64,000 nucleotides of DNA from Calothrix sp. PCC 7103 (GCF_000331305.1 NZ_KB217473.1:24064-88063); one strand, 5' to 3'; counted from the first letter of the stretch, positions 1 to 8,668 are shown. The notes: a model not told the origin generated them from the sequence alone. A program made the numbers and translations.

Positions 1-1
1 T

Positions 2-274
2 CTAGAAGTGGATTACATCGGTGTAATCATTGGCGAGGATTTTGTGGTAAGAAGCGGTGAGGTTATGGTTAATCCTAGTAAGCACCCTATCAGAGATACT
101 ACTTTACACGGCTTTAAGGAAATGGCAAGAAAAGAGCCTGAAGCCGCTAAAGACAAAGCCAAGAGAATTATTAAAAATACCTACCGCACGTTAATGACCA
201 GAGGTATGAAAGGTTGCTACATTTACTGCGTGGACAAAGAGACTGAGCAATATTTTAGGGAAATGCTCAATTAA
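2..274 (+). CDS. DUF2075-type helicase/ATPase, C-terminal fragment (cut by window edge)
   Basis: The reading frame is open from the first bases of the window, so this is the 3' end of a longer gene. About 90 residues are visible. They match my memory of the C-terminus of DUF2075 (Schlafen group 3-like) proteins: a DYIGVIIG block followed by NTYRTLMTRGMKGCYIY and a final CVDKETEQYF segment. DUF2075 proteins are P-loop helicase-like ATPases often found in defence or DNA-metabolism loci, but the Walker motifs would lie upstream and cannot be seen here. The GTG at 8 is inside the conserved block and is not a credible start. The family call is good; the function is unknown. Confidence 0.8.
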   Translation, partial: LEVDYIGVIIGEDFVVRSGEVMVNPSKHPIRDTTLHGFKEMARKEPEAAKDKAKRIIKNTYRTLMTRGMKGCYIYCVDKETEQYFREMLN

Positions 275-348
275 AAACTCTTGCACAAATTTTTAATTTA
301 CCAGAAATTTAATCTAATTTATATATTCAAAATATTTTCAACCAATGT

Positions 349-942
349 ATGAATACCAAGTTAAAGGAAATAATATTTCAAAACCGAGAGGAGGCATTAG
401 ATTTTATTGAAAAAGAAAATCAAATACTTGAAAGCATTCAAAATGGAGAAACAAATTCCAACGCGCGCAAATTTATCGCCCATAAAAGCGAGTATAAAGG
501 ATTTGAATACTATATTGTGCGCCATACCAATGCTTACAACTCAAATGCATTTTACCTTTGCGGTTACGTAGTCCTAGATGAAGTCACAGATAATCTCTTC
601 CAATCGTTATTTAAACTGCTAAATAAAGATTACAAAGATATCATCTCTTGCCACGGGGGTCTTACTTACGAAGGCAATAACTTTATAGATATTCAAAGCA
701 AAGAGTTAATGATTGGTTTTGACTGTAGTCACGCTGGAGATATTATCTCTATGGACAAGGCTGAAATAACTAGAATCAAGTCAACTAGCGCAAACTATAG
801 CTACAAAACTTTTTATTTTGTAGAAGATAATTGCCGTTCAATCATTGACCAGCTGATTGAAATATCTACACAATATAAAGATTGTAAAAATGGTAGAGAA
901 GGCGCCTTACAGGAAATCAATGATTTATTTACTAATTTGTAG
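349..942 (+). CDS. Hypothetical protein with CHGGLTY / GFDCSHAGD motifs
   Basis: This 197-residue soluble protein starts at an ATG with no clear Shine-Dalgarno sequence. The central motifs CHGGLTY and IGFDCSHAGD resemble conserved stretches I associate with uncharacterised phage and plasmid proteins, but I cannot name a domain. The N-terminal third is charged and probably helical. It lies 74 bp after the DUF2075 fragment and is followed on the same strand by another unknown gene, so the two may be co-transcribed up to the terminator at about 1650. No signal peptide or membrane segment is visible. Confidence 0.6.
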   Translation: MNTKLKEIIFQNREEALDFIEKENQILESIQNGETNSNARKFIAHKSEYKGFEYYIVRHTNAYNSNAFYLCGYVVLDEVTDNLFQSLFKLLNKDYKDIISCHGGLTYEGNNFIDIQSKELMIGFDCSHAGDIISMDKAEITRIKSTSANYSYKTFYFVEDNCRSIIDQLIEISTQYKDCKNGREGALQEINDLFTNL

Positions 943-983
943 CAAACTCTTTAACCTGTTAGCTTCAATCATAAATTATTTAT

Positions 984-1499
984 ATGTCAATGATAATAGA
1001 ACCAGTATATACTAATAACGAGCTATTTAATCAAATTCAGGAATTATTTAAGTCCTTGAATAGAGAAGTACTAAAAGAAGGGAAACTTGTTATTGACCCG
1101 TCTCAAAAAATACTTGCTAAGAATGAGCAGGATATAAATGTATTGATTTCACTTCAAAAATCTGAGGCTACATCTTCTATCTTGAGTATTGAATTTATAG
1201 AAAAGCAAGACGGCAGTCTCTACAATGAAGGATTGAATAAAGAGTATCCTGAACTAAAAACTAGTGAATTTAAGTTAAACTTTAAATCTGACAAACAATT
1301 TCTTGTTTACCTAAATCATCGACGGTCGGAAGCCCAGACTATAGCCTATATAAATTTGTTAGACGAAGAAGACTGGATAGAAATACCAATTTACCACGAA
1401 GATTACAAGTTATATAAAGAGCTAAATCTATTATTGGTAAGTGCCATCGACACTTATCTTGGAAAGGTAGCTAAAGCGGTTGCAAGTATTAAAGGGTAA
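984..1499 (+). CDS. Hypothetical protein
   Basis: This ORF encodes 171 residues, AT-rich like its upstream neighbour, and begins 41 bp after it. The protein is acidic to neutral and soluble, with no recognisable domain, signal peptide or membrane segment. The codon use and the clean position between a same-strand gene and a strong terminator make it a believable gene. I do not recognise the family. Confidence 0.55.
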   Translation: MSMIIEPVYTNNELFNQIQELFKSLNREVLKEGKLVIDPSQKILAKNEQDINVLISLQKSEATSSILSIEFIEKQDGSLYNEGLNKEYPELKTSEFKLNFKSDKQFLVYLNHRRSEAQTIAYINLLDEEDWIEIPIYHEDYKLYKELNLLLVSAIDTYLGKVAKAVASIKG

Positions 1500-1646
1500 A
1501 AGCTACATTACCTACAGCTTTACCTATCCAAAGAGTACCAGCAATTAGCTGCAAATTATGATTCTTTGTTTAGCAAGTTAACCTAAGCACTGGAGATAAG
1601 TTACAAAGAGTTGGCTCTTTGAACCAACTAAACTAATATTTTTATA

Positions 1647-1680
1647 AATGCTATAGATTTTCCACTATAGCATTTTTTTT
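1647..1680 (+). terminator. Rho-independent terminator
   Basis: A perfect 10-bp stem (AATGCTATAG at 1647-1656 and CTATAGCATT at 1665-1674) with an 8-nt loop runs into a T-tract that continues past 1680. It would end transcription of the two unknown genes upstream and sits just before the left end of the insertion sequence. Confidence 0.85.
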
Positions 1681-1696
1681 ATTTTTTATTTTTATG

Positions 1697-1720
1697 GGTA
1701 ATTATCCCTTGACAACACTT
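1697..1720 (+). repeat. Left terminal inverted repeat of the IS1595-type element
   Basis: This is a 24-bp end starting GGTAATTATCCCTTGACAAC, one mismatch from the reverse complement of the right end. It sits 24 bp before the transposase start codon and so may also contain its promoter (TTGACA is within it). Confidence 0.85.
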
Positions 1721-1743
1721 AAAAAAATAATCATTATTTAAAT

Positions 1744-2640
1744 ATGATTTTCACTAGAAAAAAGTTTGTTAAATATACAATCCAAGACTTGAGAAAAGAT
1801 TTTCCTGATAATGAATCTTGTCTTAAGTATTTATTCAAACTTTTTTATGGGCATATACCTGATTTTGATAAGTATTATTTAATCAAAGGACGTAAGGAGT
1901 TTGTTCATTCTATCACTGGTGAGCATATCTCACCCCTTGCAAATACTATATTTCATAAATCTTCTACGGATTTGACTAATTGGTTTGAGGCAATCTATAA
2001 ATTTGCAAACAGCAGAAATGGAGTATCAGCAATGGAATTGATGAGAGATTTCGGAGTCACTTATAAGACAGCTTGGAGAATGGCAAAGCAAATCAGAACT
2101 TTGTTTGAGGACAGCCCTGCAATTGGAGGTGAAGATAAAACTGTAGAAATTGATGAGATGTATATTGGTGGTAGTGAAAGTAATAAACACCAATCTAAAA
2201 AAACTGGCAATCTGGCAACGCAAGGTAAAACTACTGTAATTGGAGCGGTAGAAAGAGAAAATAAAGTAATTACCAGAGTAATTGACGATACAACTAGTTC
2301 AAATATCAAACCATTTATAAGAGGGAAAGTTGATATAAAGTCTCGTGTTATTACTGATGAATACAAAGGTTATAAAGATTTAAAGTATCAAGGCTATTCC
2401 CACCGCACAATAAATCACTCACAAGGGGAATATGTAAATGGCTCAATTCATACTAATACTATTGAAGGGTTTTGGTCTTTAGTAAAAAATGGCATTGCCG
2501 GAACATACAGAATGGTGAGTCCAAAATATTTACAAACTTATTTAAATGAGTTTACTTTTAGGTATAATCACCAGCATTCCAAATCTCACCTATTTGATTT
2601 TATTTTGAATAATAGAATTAAGAATAATTTAGTTTTTTAA
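1744..2640 (+). CDS. IS1595-family transposase (ISXO2-like DDE)
   Basis: The 298-residue protein cuts and pastes the surrounding element. The ISXO2-like catalytic domain is visible: EIDEMYIGG near residue 140 (first Asp), VITDEYKGY near residue 200 (second Asp), and HTNTIEGFWSLVKNGIAGTY near residues 237-256 (third acidic or Asn position). The N-terminal helix-turn-helix region around residues 85-115 (MRDFGVTYKTAWRMAKQIR) is typical. This family often has an N-terminal zinc ribbon, which is not obvious here. The length is normal for the family and no frameshift is seen, so the gene appears intact. Confidence 0.92.
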   Translation: MIFTRKKFVKYTIQDLRKDFPDNESCLKYLFKLFYGHIPDFDKYYLIKGRKEFVHSITGEHISPLANTIFHKSSTDLTNWFEAIYKFANSRNGVSAMELMRDFGVTYKTAWRMAKQIRTLFEDSPAIGGEDKTVEIDEMYIGGSESNKHQSKKTGNLATQGKTTVIGAVERENKVITRVIDDTTSSNIKPFIRGKVDIKSRVITDEYKGYKDLKYQGYSHRTINHSQGEYVNGSIHTNTIEGFWSLVKNGIAGTYRMVSPKYLQTYLNEFTFRYNHQHSKSHLFDFILNNRIKNNLVF

Positions 2641-3593
2641 AGTAATTTCTCTGGATAGCCATACCTAGGAAAAGCCTCATACAAGTTATCTTCAAAATCA
2701 GACCAGTTTTTTGAGATTCGCATTAATACGATTATTTGAGCTAAGTGTTTTTCAAGGTTTGGATTGCCTATATCAAGTGATAGAAATTGGTGGAATTTAT
2801 GTACTCTATTACCGCTTTCATTGGGAGGATTTAATCTTCTTAGTTCATCTAAGACTCCATCAGGTAGTAATTCGTAGACAATTTGATTTGTAATTTTACC
2901 AATTATTTGAGGCCTTTTGTGGGATAAAGGGTCAAAGTTCCAATTCCTAAGTTTTGCTATTTGCTCATAGTATTCATTTGGAAATCTCTTTTGCCAAGGT
3001 AATAATTCAGATGAAATGTAAGCACTAAGAATTTTCTGAAGCTCATCTTTTTGTCTATCACCTTGATAACCAGTTGCTTCATCTACCAGTGCAATAATAC
3101 CAAGTTTAGCTAAACTTCTTATTATTATTTCAGCCATTTTTGCAAGAGGCTCTTGCCTTGTTGTTAGAACCCCGTCTTGCCTAGCTTCTAAATATATATC
3201 GCACACAACAGGTAAAATTTCCGCTTTATACCCCTTAGTGATATTTCCATATATGTTTATATATTCAAAAACTGCAAGAAGATCAGCCCTGTTTTCCTTA
3301 TTAACATAGGGTAAAAGACCCTTTGAGTCTAAAAAAACAGGCATATTGATCACTCTAGCATTTCCCCTTGCTGGTCTTTTGAAGGCCTTAAAAATGGACG
3401 TTTGTGTAATGATTCTTGTCCCGTCTTCCAGCACGGCACAAGGCAGTGTTATATCTCCAACACTAATTTTGCCTTGATGTGTTGCTTTTAATAATTTAGA
3501 ATTTTTAGCAATTTTAGATTTTTTGATTATATTTTTAAACTCTTTTTTCTCCTCCTCCACTTCTGATTTTATTTTATTTACCACATTTGACAT
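2637..3593 (-). CDS. P63C-domain protein, IS passenger gene
   Basis: The 318-residue product resembles phage/plasmid proteins with the P63C domain: an N-terminal part reading GTRIITQTSIFKAFKR and a central LPVVCDIYLEARQDGVLT block, then a basic C-terminal region with KRFPNEYYEQIAKLRNW. The function of P63C is not established. The gene is convergent with the transposase, overlaps its stop codon, and lies inside the same inverted repeats, so it moves with the element. I prefer the ATG at 3593 to the upstream TTG at 3599. A role in element regulation or target choice is only a guess. Confidence 0.8.
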   Translation of the reverse strand: MSNVVNKIKSEVEEEKKEFKNIIKKSKIAKNSKLLKATHQGKISVGDITLPCAVLEDGTRIITQTSIFKAFKRPARGNARVINMPVFLDSKGLLPYVNKENRADLLAVFEYINIYGNITKGYKAEILPVVCDIYLEARQDGVLTTRQEPLAKMAEIIIRSLAKLGIIALVDEATGYQGDRQKDELQKILSAYISSELLPWQKRFPNEYYEQIAKLRNWNFDPLSHKRPQIIGKITNQIVYELLPDGVLDELRRLNPPNESGNRVHKFHQFLSLDIGNPNLEKHLAQIIVLMRISKNWSDFEDNLYEAFPRYGYPEKLL

Positions 3594-3628
3594 ATACAAA
3601 GACTTAAAAAATGGAATAAATTATGTCA

Positions 3629-3652
3629 AAGTGTTGTCAGGGGATAATTACC
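3629..3652 (-). repeat. Right terminal inverted repeat of the IS1595-type element
   Basis: This is the reverse complement of the left end with one mismatch (CCCC TGACA in place of CCCT TGACA when read inward). It lies 35 bp upstream of the P63C start codon. Confidence 0.85.
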
Positions 3653-4792
3653 TACATAATCCTTTACTGATTATGCCGCTGCGTCACCATGCCAAATTTC
3701 AAGGTAGATGCTAGCCATTTAATCAAGAATGGCTTTAAAGCGTTATTACAGCGCTTTCTAAAATTTGAAATAAATGATATATAGTCCTAAAGTACTAAGA
3801 GTAATCAATGATACTGTAGATTTCTGCACCCGATACTTAAGTATACTACAAAAAAAATATGTATATTTTTTGCCAAGATAAAAAATAACTTTCGTCAGCC
3901 AAAACCACCCCGTCGCCAAAATTTCTCCCGTCCCCAACCTTTGCTAGTCCCCCACCACCCATATTCTCTATTCTCCAAACTACCATTTTTGCACTATTGG
4001 AAAGTTATGTCATTGCTGACGCAATGCCAAACTTTGGGCTAAAGCCTATTCCCCAATTCCACCTAACACCGCCAATCCATCCACCTATCTAACCCTAACG
4101 CGCATACTTCCTAACATCTACTTTCCCAATTATCAATTATCCAAAATTCCACTCTCTCCCTAGATTATACGCAGCAAGAGCAATCCCCAACTTACAATTC
4201 CCAACCATCAACCACCACTACCTGCTACTAACTGACTATTCCTTTAACTACTGACTAACTACCACTACACTCACTACCACTTTCACTTTTCATCACTACT
4301 TCCAAAACTGACTTCAAAAGTAACTATCAAAATTTCCAAAATTTCCAACAATCAAAAACTACAAACCACAAATCACAAAACAGAAAAAATCATCAAACAA
4401 TAACCACTACTCAATAACTTAATTTTAACCTACTCAAATTATTTCAACTTGAGCCATTTTCTAAAAATTCCCAAATTTACTTATCGATTACTCTCAAAAC
4501 TGTAAATTTCAACTCTAAATAGTACTTAAAATGCCCAACTACTGACTCTCCAACTACCCATAAGTCCCTTTCTAATCGTATTCTTCAGTTTCAAACCTCA
4601 AACAAGCCGTATAACACATATTATACGAGTAGGTAAAATTACAACCACTTACTAGAGACTAGTAGCACAAACAGTAACCCGAACTTACGTTTTCTTTTTA
4701 AGGTGGTTTTTATCTGCTTAGGTGGTAAGTAGAAAGTTTCTTCCCGGAAGCAGGAGGGGAGGCAAAACATCCCCGTATGGTTTGGATAAATA
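3653..4792. other. Long non-coding segment with a G-depleted plus strand
   Basis: No supportable gene lies here. From about 3890 to 4560 the plus strand is almost free of G while rich in C and A; for example, 4321-4380 contains no G at all, and 4081-4560 contains only about 20. This extreme strand asymmetry is unlike coding DNA nearby and suggests a single-stranded, unwinding or R-loop-related role, or a low-complexity relic. The segment ends just before the small reverse-strand ORF at 4793. Confidence 0.6.
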
Positions 4793-4990
4793 TTATTTGC
4801 CTTTTTTGAGGTTTAGCTTTTCCGCTTTTAGCCGTTTGCTAATTTTATTAAGACCCTTGAAGAAAGTTTTAGTATAAAATTTCATGTCCTGCGGGTAAAG
4901 CCAAAGAAAAGCTCTAACAATATTTTTTACCCTGTTGATGTTGTTTAGTTCTCTTTCAATTCTGCCTATGGAGTTAGTTGGTGGTTGCAT
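4793..4990 (-). CDS. Small basic hypothetical protein
   Basis: A 65-residue, Lys/Arg-rich ORF (ending KAEKLNLKKGK) with an ATG at 4990. No domain is recognised. It sits alone between the G-depleted segment and the hairpin-rich region. Its amino-acid composition is plausible for a nucleic-acid-binding peptide, but it could also be a chance ORF. No clear ribosome-binding site was seen. Confidence 0.35.
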   Translation of the reverse strand: MQPPTNSIGRIERELNNINRVKNIVRAFLWLYPQDMKFYTKTFFKGLNKISKRLKAEKLNLKKGK

Positions 4991-5214
4991 GAGTCTTAGA
5001 ATAGACTATTAAAAGCTAATTGTAAATTTGAAGGGTGGCGCTCTAAGTATTTAAGGCAACTTCCTCCCCTTCCGGAAACTCCAATCTTGGAGAATCACGG
5101 GTGCTTATTGAATAAATCGCAATTATAACTATTAATCATAACTGGCTTCTTGAGCTTAATTCGGTTGGAACATGCGGATGAATTGTGTGTGTTGAGATGT
5201 TTATTATTTTGGAG

Positions 5215-6175
5215 CTAAGGGCGTTAAACGCCTTTTACTCCCTTCCCGTATAGCTGTCGGCTATGGCTTTGTTTATTCAGTGGTATAAATTAGTTTTAGG
5301 TATATCTAATTTAGCTAGTAAACTGGTGAACTTTACTAGAGAGTGTTTCCCTGCGTTCTGTGCCACTTTAATTACTGGTGGACTAGTTTATCATTTCCCT
5401 CGCAATTCGTCTCTTACAACGCAATTGTGAAGGTGTTTTATAAATTAGGTTTTATTATTTATTCTCCTAATGGTGATACTGCTAGTTTAATAGTAATTAC
5501 AAAGTGATACTTGAATACTTAGGGTCTTGCGGACTCATCTATCCTCCTCTTTACGCGCTGCATCCCCGTTATGTTGCGAACATTATCAGTTTCAATACTT
5601 GATTAACAAATTTCCTGTATTGAACTTACGGTGTTTTGGAACCGTCCAGTTTAGAGAGACCGTCGTCTCGCACCGCTCGTCTTGCGTTGTTTTACTGATT
5701 TTAAGTGTTGCTGCTTTAACCAACCGTTTTCAGGTATTGGCTAACAGCTTTTGCAGGACTTGAGCCTTAGAACAATTTTCTAAATGGCTCTTGAAGCGGG
5801 TTAGATAGCCAACATCTAACTTGTCTTACTTACAATGGGTGGGTATTTTTGGCTACTGCCACTGTAAATTCCTGTTTGCGGCTACTGGCAGAAAGTCACT
5901 TCTGCCCTTGCCTAGTATCAGTATATCCCCCGTTGCACTCACCTCCTTTCGGTGGTGGCTGGGTATCCCCGATTTGTGTTTAGCCCATTACTGTAAAGCA
6001 ACATGACTAAACTCTCGGTCTTATTCCTGAGCGTGCCCCGCTCTCGTTTCCTAATGCGGGCTTTTCCCTCTTCTTGGGAGCTACCCAAGATTTTCTGTTT
6101 AAAGAGTACTGATTTGAGTTTTCTAAGGCGACAGATTAGTACAAAGCTGTAAGTAGCAGAGTTTGGCTCTGCATT
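5215..6175. ncRNA. Hairpin-dense non-coding region, candidate large structured RNA
   Basis: No convincing ORF spans this stretch, yet at least twelve perfect or near-perfect short hairpins follow one another: 5250-5264, 5315-5339, 5593-5622, 5628-5645, 5656-5669, 5762-5790 (two stacked stems, 11 bp), 5800-5820 (7 bp), 5887-5906 (7 bp), 5940-5954, 6035-6061, 6072-6090 (7 bp) and 6156-6172. On the minus strand the 5940-5954 hairpin has a GAAA tetraloop. Base composition is more GC-rich than the flanking intergenic DNA. The strand and exact ends are unknown. A replication origin with secondary structure is the main alternative. Confidence 0.4.
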
Positions 6176-6722
6176 CAAGTAGTAATTAATAATGTGTTTA
6201 GTAGGTAAATAATTAGCGCCAAGCGCGGGTTTTTTCTACCATTATAAATTAGTTAATTAGCACTCAAAGACCGTCCTTACTAGCCTTTACTGGGGATTGC
6301 TTTCCCTCCTGCCTTCGACTCGCTCGGCGTGTTTTCGCGCTGTTCCAACTGTGAAGCTTGGCTGGTTAGGTATGCCATTACCGTGTAGCCGTTCCCTGCC
6401 GGAAGTGGTGGGAAGTGGGGGTTGTGTGTTATTTCGTAGTTCGTATAATCTTGTGGATTAGTAGGAACTAATGGTTGTTTTGGCTTAGATAAGGGATTTA
6501 CCTATAAGAAATTAAGCTAAACTTGACAGTATCCTTTTTTAAGGGAATAATTTAATTGAAAGTTTTCTTTAGCCTCTTTTAAAAGCTTATTTTAGAATTA
6601 GAATGCAACACTAATTCTCCGGTCAAATTTTGACTAAATCACTTCATCAAAAGAGGTGTTTTATTTTGCCAAAAAATAACCGTACTTAAAGTAAAAATTA
6701 GTTTTACCGTTGCGTCAAGGTT
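6176..6722. other. Intergenic region before the first TATATA array
   Basis: No gene is supported. A G-rich stretch lies at 6395-6425. A promoter-like TTGACA at about 6528 is followed after about 17 bp by AATAAT, pointing to the plus strand although no plus-strand gene follows. Near the right end, GTTGCGTCAAGGTTTT (about 6709-6724) is nearly repeated at 8733-8748 on the far side of the par region. Confidence 0.4.
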
Positions 6723-6799
6723 TTATATAATGATTATATACACGATTATATAAGGCTTATATAATTAATTATATACTTGTTATATAACGATTATATATT
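6723..6799. repeat. Phased TATATA array A (7 units)
   Basis: TTATATA begins at 6723, 6734, 6746, 6757, 6769, 6780 and 6791, giving spacings of 11, 12, 11, 12, 11 and 11 bp, about one helical turn each. The same pattern recurs in arrays B and C around parA. I interpret it as a centromere-like or operator site bound cooperatively on one DNA face by the small par-operon protein. Confidence 0.8.
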
Positions 6800-6962
6800 T
6801 ACCGTTTTTATTGATTATTAAGCACTTTATCGTAATTTCACTGAATTAAAATTTATCTAGTAAGTTGTTATTGAATCAAATATCAAATTAATTTGTGAAA
6901 AAAAGTAAAAAAAAAAAATCTCTCCGGATGGAGAGGGTGTATAAACTTACAGAACCTAAATA

Positions 6963-7274
6963 CTAAATGGTCGCGGCTTCAGACTGACGCTTTAAACCAT
7001 TACTAATTCTTACCATTACACCTCGCATACCTGCAATTCTATTTTCTTCTGCTACATACTCAAGATGCTTTTTATAAGTTTCAATTAATCCTTGAGTTGA
7101 TAAATTAGTTTGAACATAAATTCCTCGTTGAGTTTCATGAACTATTTTAAAGAGTTTGGCGAACTGAGGTCTTTTTACTATGCGCCTCCAAGTTAAAATT
7201 CTCCCAACCCCTGCTTTTTTGGAAAGGGTCGAAAGGGAATAGACATTATTTTCTTCAAATTGTTTTGAGGGCAT
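6963..7274 (-). CDS. Small basic protein, third gene of parA operon
   Basis: This 103-residue basic protein has a segment YSLSTLSKKAGVGRILTWRR that could be a helix-turn-helix, followed by KRPQFAKLFKIV. It is the last gene of the parA transcription unit, 90 bp after the 111-aa gene, and lies between arrays A and B. By position it may be an auxiliary DNA-binding or regulatory component of segregation. No family is recognised. Confidence 0.6.
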   Translation of the reverse strand: MPSKQFEENNVYSLSTLSKKAGVGRILTWRRIVKRPQFAKLFKIVHETQRGIYVQTNLSTQGLIETYKKHLEYVAEENRIAGMRGVMVRISNGLKRQSEAATI

Positions 7275-7364
7275 TGTATTAAGTTCAGTTTAATTATAAT
7301 AGGATTGTTCAAAGTTATCAATTATAATCTTTAATAAAGAAATCGGCTTTGTAAAGGAATTATT

Positions 7365-7700
7365 TTAACCAAACATCGACCTAAGAGTGCGCTCCTTAGA
7401 AAATTGTTCAAGTTCTCTCATTAGTTCTTCTTCATTTTTAGACTGACAGACCTTTACCATATAATCAAGAAGCATACTTTTGGAAATCATCACCCCTGTT
7501 TTACGACTAAATTTCTGACTAAGATTGTTTAAATATAAATCACTTTCGTTTAGTATGTTGAACAATACTTTTTTAAAATTAGCTCCCTTTACTCCCTGTG
7601 GTGCAGCAACAACTTTCATATCTTCCTGCGTCTGTTCCTGGTTTTCCTTAATTGCTTCGTGTTGAATTCTCCTTAAGGATAAAATATCTTTTTTTGGCAT
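7365..7700 (-). CDS. Candidate centromere-binding protein (ParB/ParG-like adaptor)
   Basis: A 111-residue protein encoded directly downstream of parA. The N-terminal half is charged and probably flexible. The C-terminal half (GANFKKVLFNILNESDLYLNNL onward and MISKSMLLDYMVKVC) could form a ribbon-helix-helix or similar small DNA-binding fold. In compact ParA systems the gene after parA usually encodes the centromere-binding adaptor, and phased repeats lie immediately upstream (array B). Assignment is by position and size, not by recognised homology. Confidence 0.6.
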   Translation of the reverse strand: MPKKDILSLRRIQHEAIKENQEQTQEDMKVVAAPQGVKGANFKKVLFNILNESDLYLNNLSQKFSRKTGVMISKSMLLDYMVKVCQSKNEEELMRELEQFSKERTLRSMFG

Positions 7701-7721
7701 ATTTATGGTTTATTTATCGTG

Positions 7722-7818
7722 TTATATAACGATTATATAATTAGGTATATATTAAGTATATAACTGTTATATAATGAGTATATAATCAATTATATACATG
7801 GTATATAACTGTTATATA
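7722..7818. repeat. Phased TATATA array B (9 units)
   Basis: (T/G)TATATA units begin at 7722, 7733, 7745, 7756, 7767, 7778, 7790, 7801 and 7812, spaced 11 or 12 bp. The last unit overlaps the stop codon of parA. The array lies between parA and the adaptor gene, a natural place for an internal operator or centromere. Confidence 0.8.
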
Positions 7819-8552
7819 ATGCTGTCAACTTCTTTAAATAAAGTTCTGTAAGCTTTGAGGCTTTCTGAGTTTTTATCGTACTCATCCACCATAATACATC
7901 CAATGTTAGAGTTGTCTATGGCGGCATCAATAGGAATTTGAGTTTTGGAAACTTTATCTAGCAGATTAAAAGCAGTTAAATCTTCCTGAATAGCTTTTGA
8001 GGCATTACTTTTACGCTTATCAACTTTAGTTAGAACCAGCTTAAATTTTGGTTCACTATCAATCAATAATTCTTTGGCTAGATGTACAAAATCTAAAAGA
8101 CCCTCAGTGCTTCCCGCTTCGTGAGAAACTGGGATTACAATTAAGTCGGCTGCAATAATCGCATTTTTAACAGTTGAACCCAGACTTGGAGGGGTATCAA
8201 TTATTATATAATCGTACTTATCAAGAATAGGGTAAAGCCCTTTTTTCAGAATATATTCCCTGTGGTTTCGGGAGATAATATCTTGACTAATTTTTTCCAT
8301 CTTTAAATTTCCTCCAATTATATCAAGATTTTCTCTTAATGAAGTTATTGTGTTTTGGATTGGCTCTCCTTCGTAAAAGTTAGCAATGGTTTTATAAACT
8401 TTAGCACCTACCCACCTCGTAAGACTGTATTGCGGGTCTAAATCGATAATAAGTGTTTTGCCTACTTCACTTGCTGCTAGAGCTAGATTCTTTACTGTAC
8501 TTGTTTTTGCCTGCCCTCCTTTGTGCGTTGCAACTGCTATTACTTTTGCCAT
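7812..8552 (-). CDS. parA: ParA-family partition ATPase
   Basis: This 246-residue Walker-type ATPase would drive segregation of the plasmid by patterning on the nucleoid. It has the deviant Walker A motif KGGQAKTST at residues 11-19 (signature Lys at 11 and Lys at 16), LIIDLDPQYS near residue 34-43, and IIIDTPPSLGS near residue 97-107. The protein lacks an N-terminal HTH extension, as in small type Ib ParAs, which usually leave autorepression to the partner protein. It is first in a three-gene operon, preceded by array C and followed by array B. Confidence 0.92.
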   Translation of the reverse strand: MAKVIAVATHKGGQAKTSTVKNLALAASEVGKTLIIDLDPQYSLTRWVGAKVYKTIANFYEGEPIQNTITSLRENLDIIGGNLKMEKISQDIISRNHREYILKKGLYPILDKYDYIIIDTPPSLGSTVKNAIIAADLIVIPVSHEAGSTEGLLDFVHLAKELLIDSEPKFKLVLTKVDKRKSNASKAIQEDLTAFNLLDKVSKTQIPIDAAIDNSNIGCIMVDEYDKNSESLKAYRTLFKEVDSII

Positions 8553-8572
8553 ATTTATAGATAAATTTACTG

Positions 8573-8668
8573 ATATATAATTATTATATAATGGATATAT
8601 AATACGTATATAACAGCTATATAAGGGTTTATATAATTGTTATATATTGATTATATACTCATTATATA
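8573..8668. repeat. Phased TATATA array C (9 units), parA promoter region
   Basis: NTATATA units begin at 8573, 8584, 8595, 8606, 8617, 8629, 8640, 8651 and 8662, spaced 11 bp except for one 12-bp step. The array lies directly upstream of parA and so could act both as centromere and as operator for autoregulation. It has the same period as arrays A and B. Confidence 0.8.

Larger units (their letters stand above)
1697..3652. mobile_element. IS1595-family (ISXO2-like) insertion sequence with P63C passenger gene
   Basis: Terminal inverted repeats of 24 bp lie at 1697-1720 and 3629-3652 and differ at one position; both begin GGTAATTATCCC and continue with TGACAACACTT. The roughly 1.96-kb element contains a DDE transposase on the plus strand and a convergent P63C-domain gene on the minus strand whose stop codons overlap. 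Passenger genes are known in the IS1595 family. I see no convincing 8-bp target duplication: the flanks are TTTTTATG on the left and TACATAAT on the right. The copy may therefore be old, recombined or inserted without a retained duplication. Confidence 0.85.

Noticed and set aside
2026..2366. Two reverse-strand ORFs within the transposase gene
   Set aside because: They are antisense to an intact DDE transposase, with hydrophobic/Ser-rich shadow composition.
1689..3660. 8-bp target-site duplication for the IS1595-type element
   Set aside because: The flanks TTTTTATG and TACATAAT do not match, so no duplication is claimed.
4738..5077. GGAAG...GGGGAGG-like inverted pieces on either side of the small 4793 ORF
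   Set aside because: The arms match only in short patches with gaps; not a convincing inverted repeat or miniature element.
5527..6178. Three ORFs of 61-79 codons in the hairpin-dense region
   Set aside because: Their residues look random, frames overlap on both strands, and no ribosome-binding site is seen; secondary structure explains the region better.
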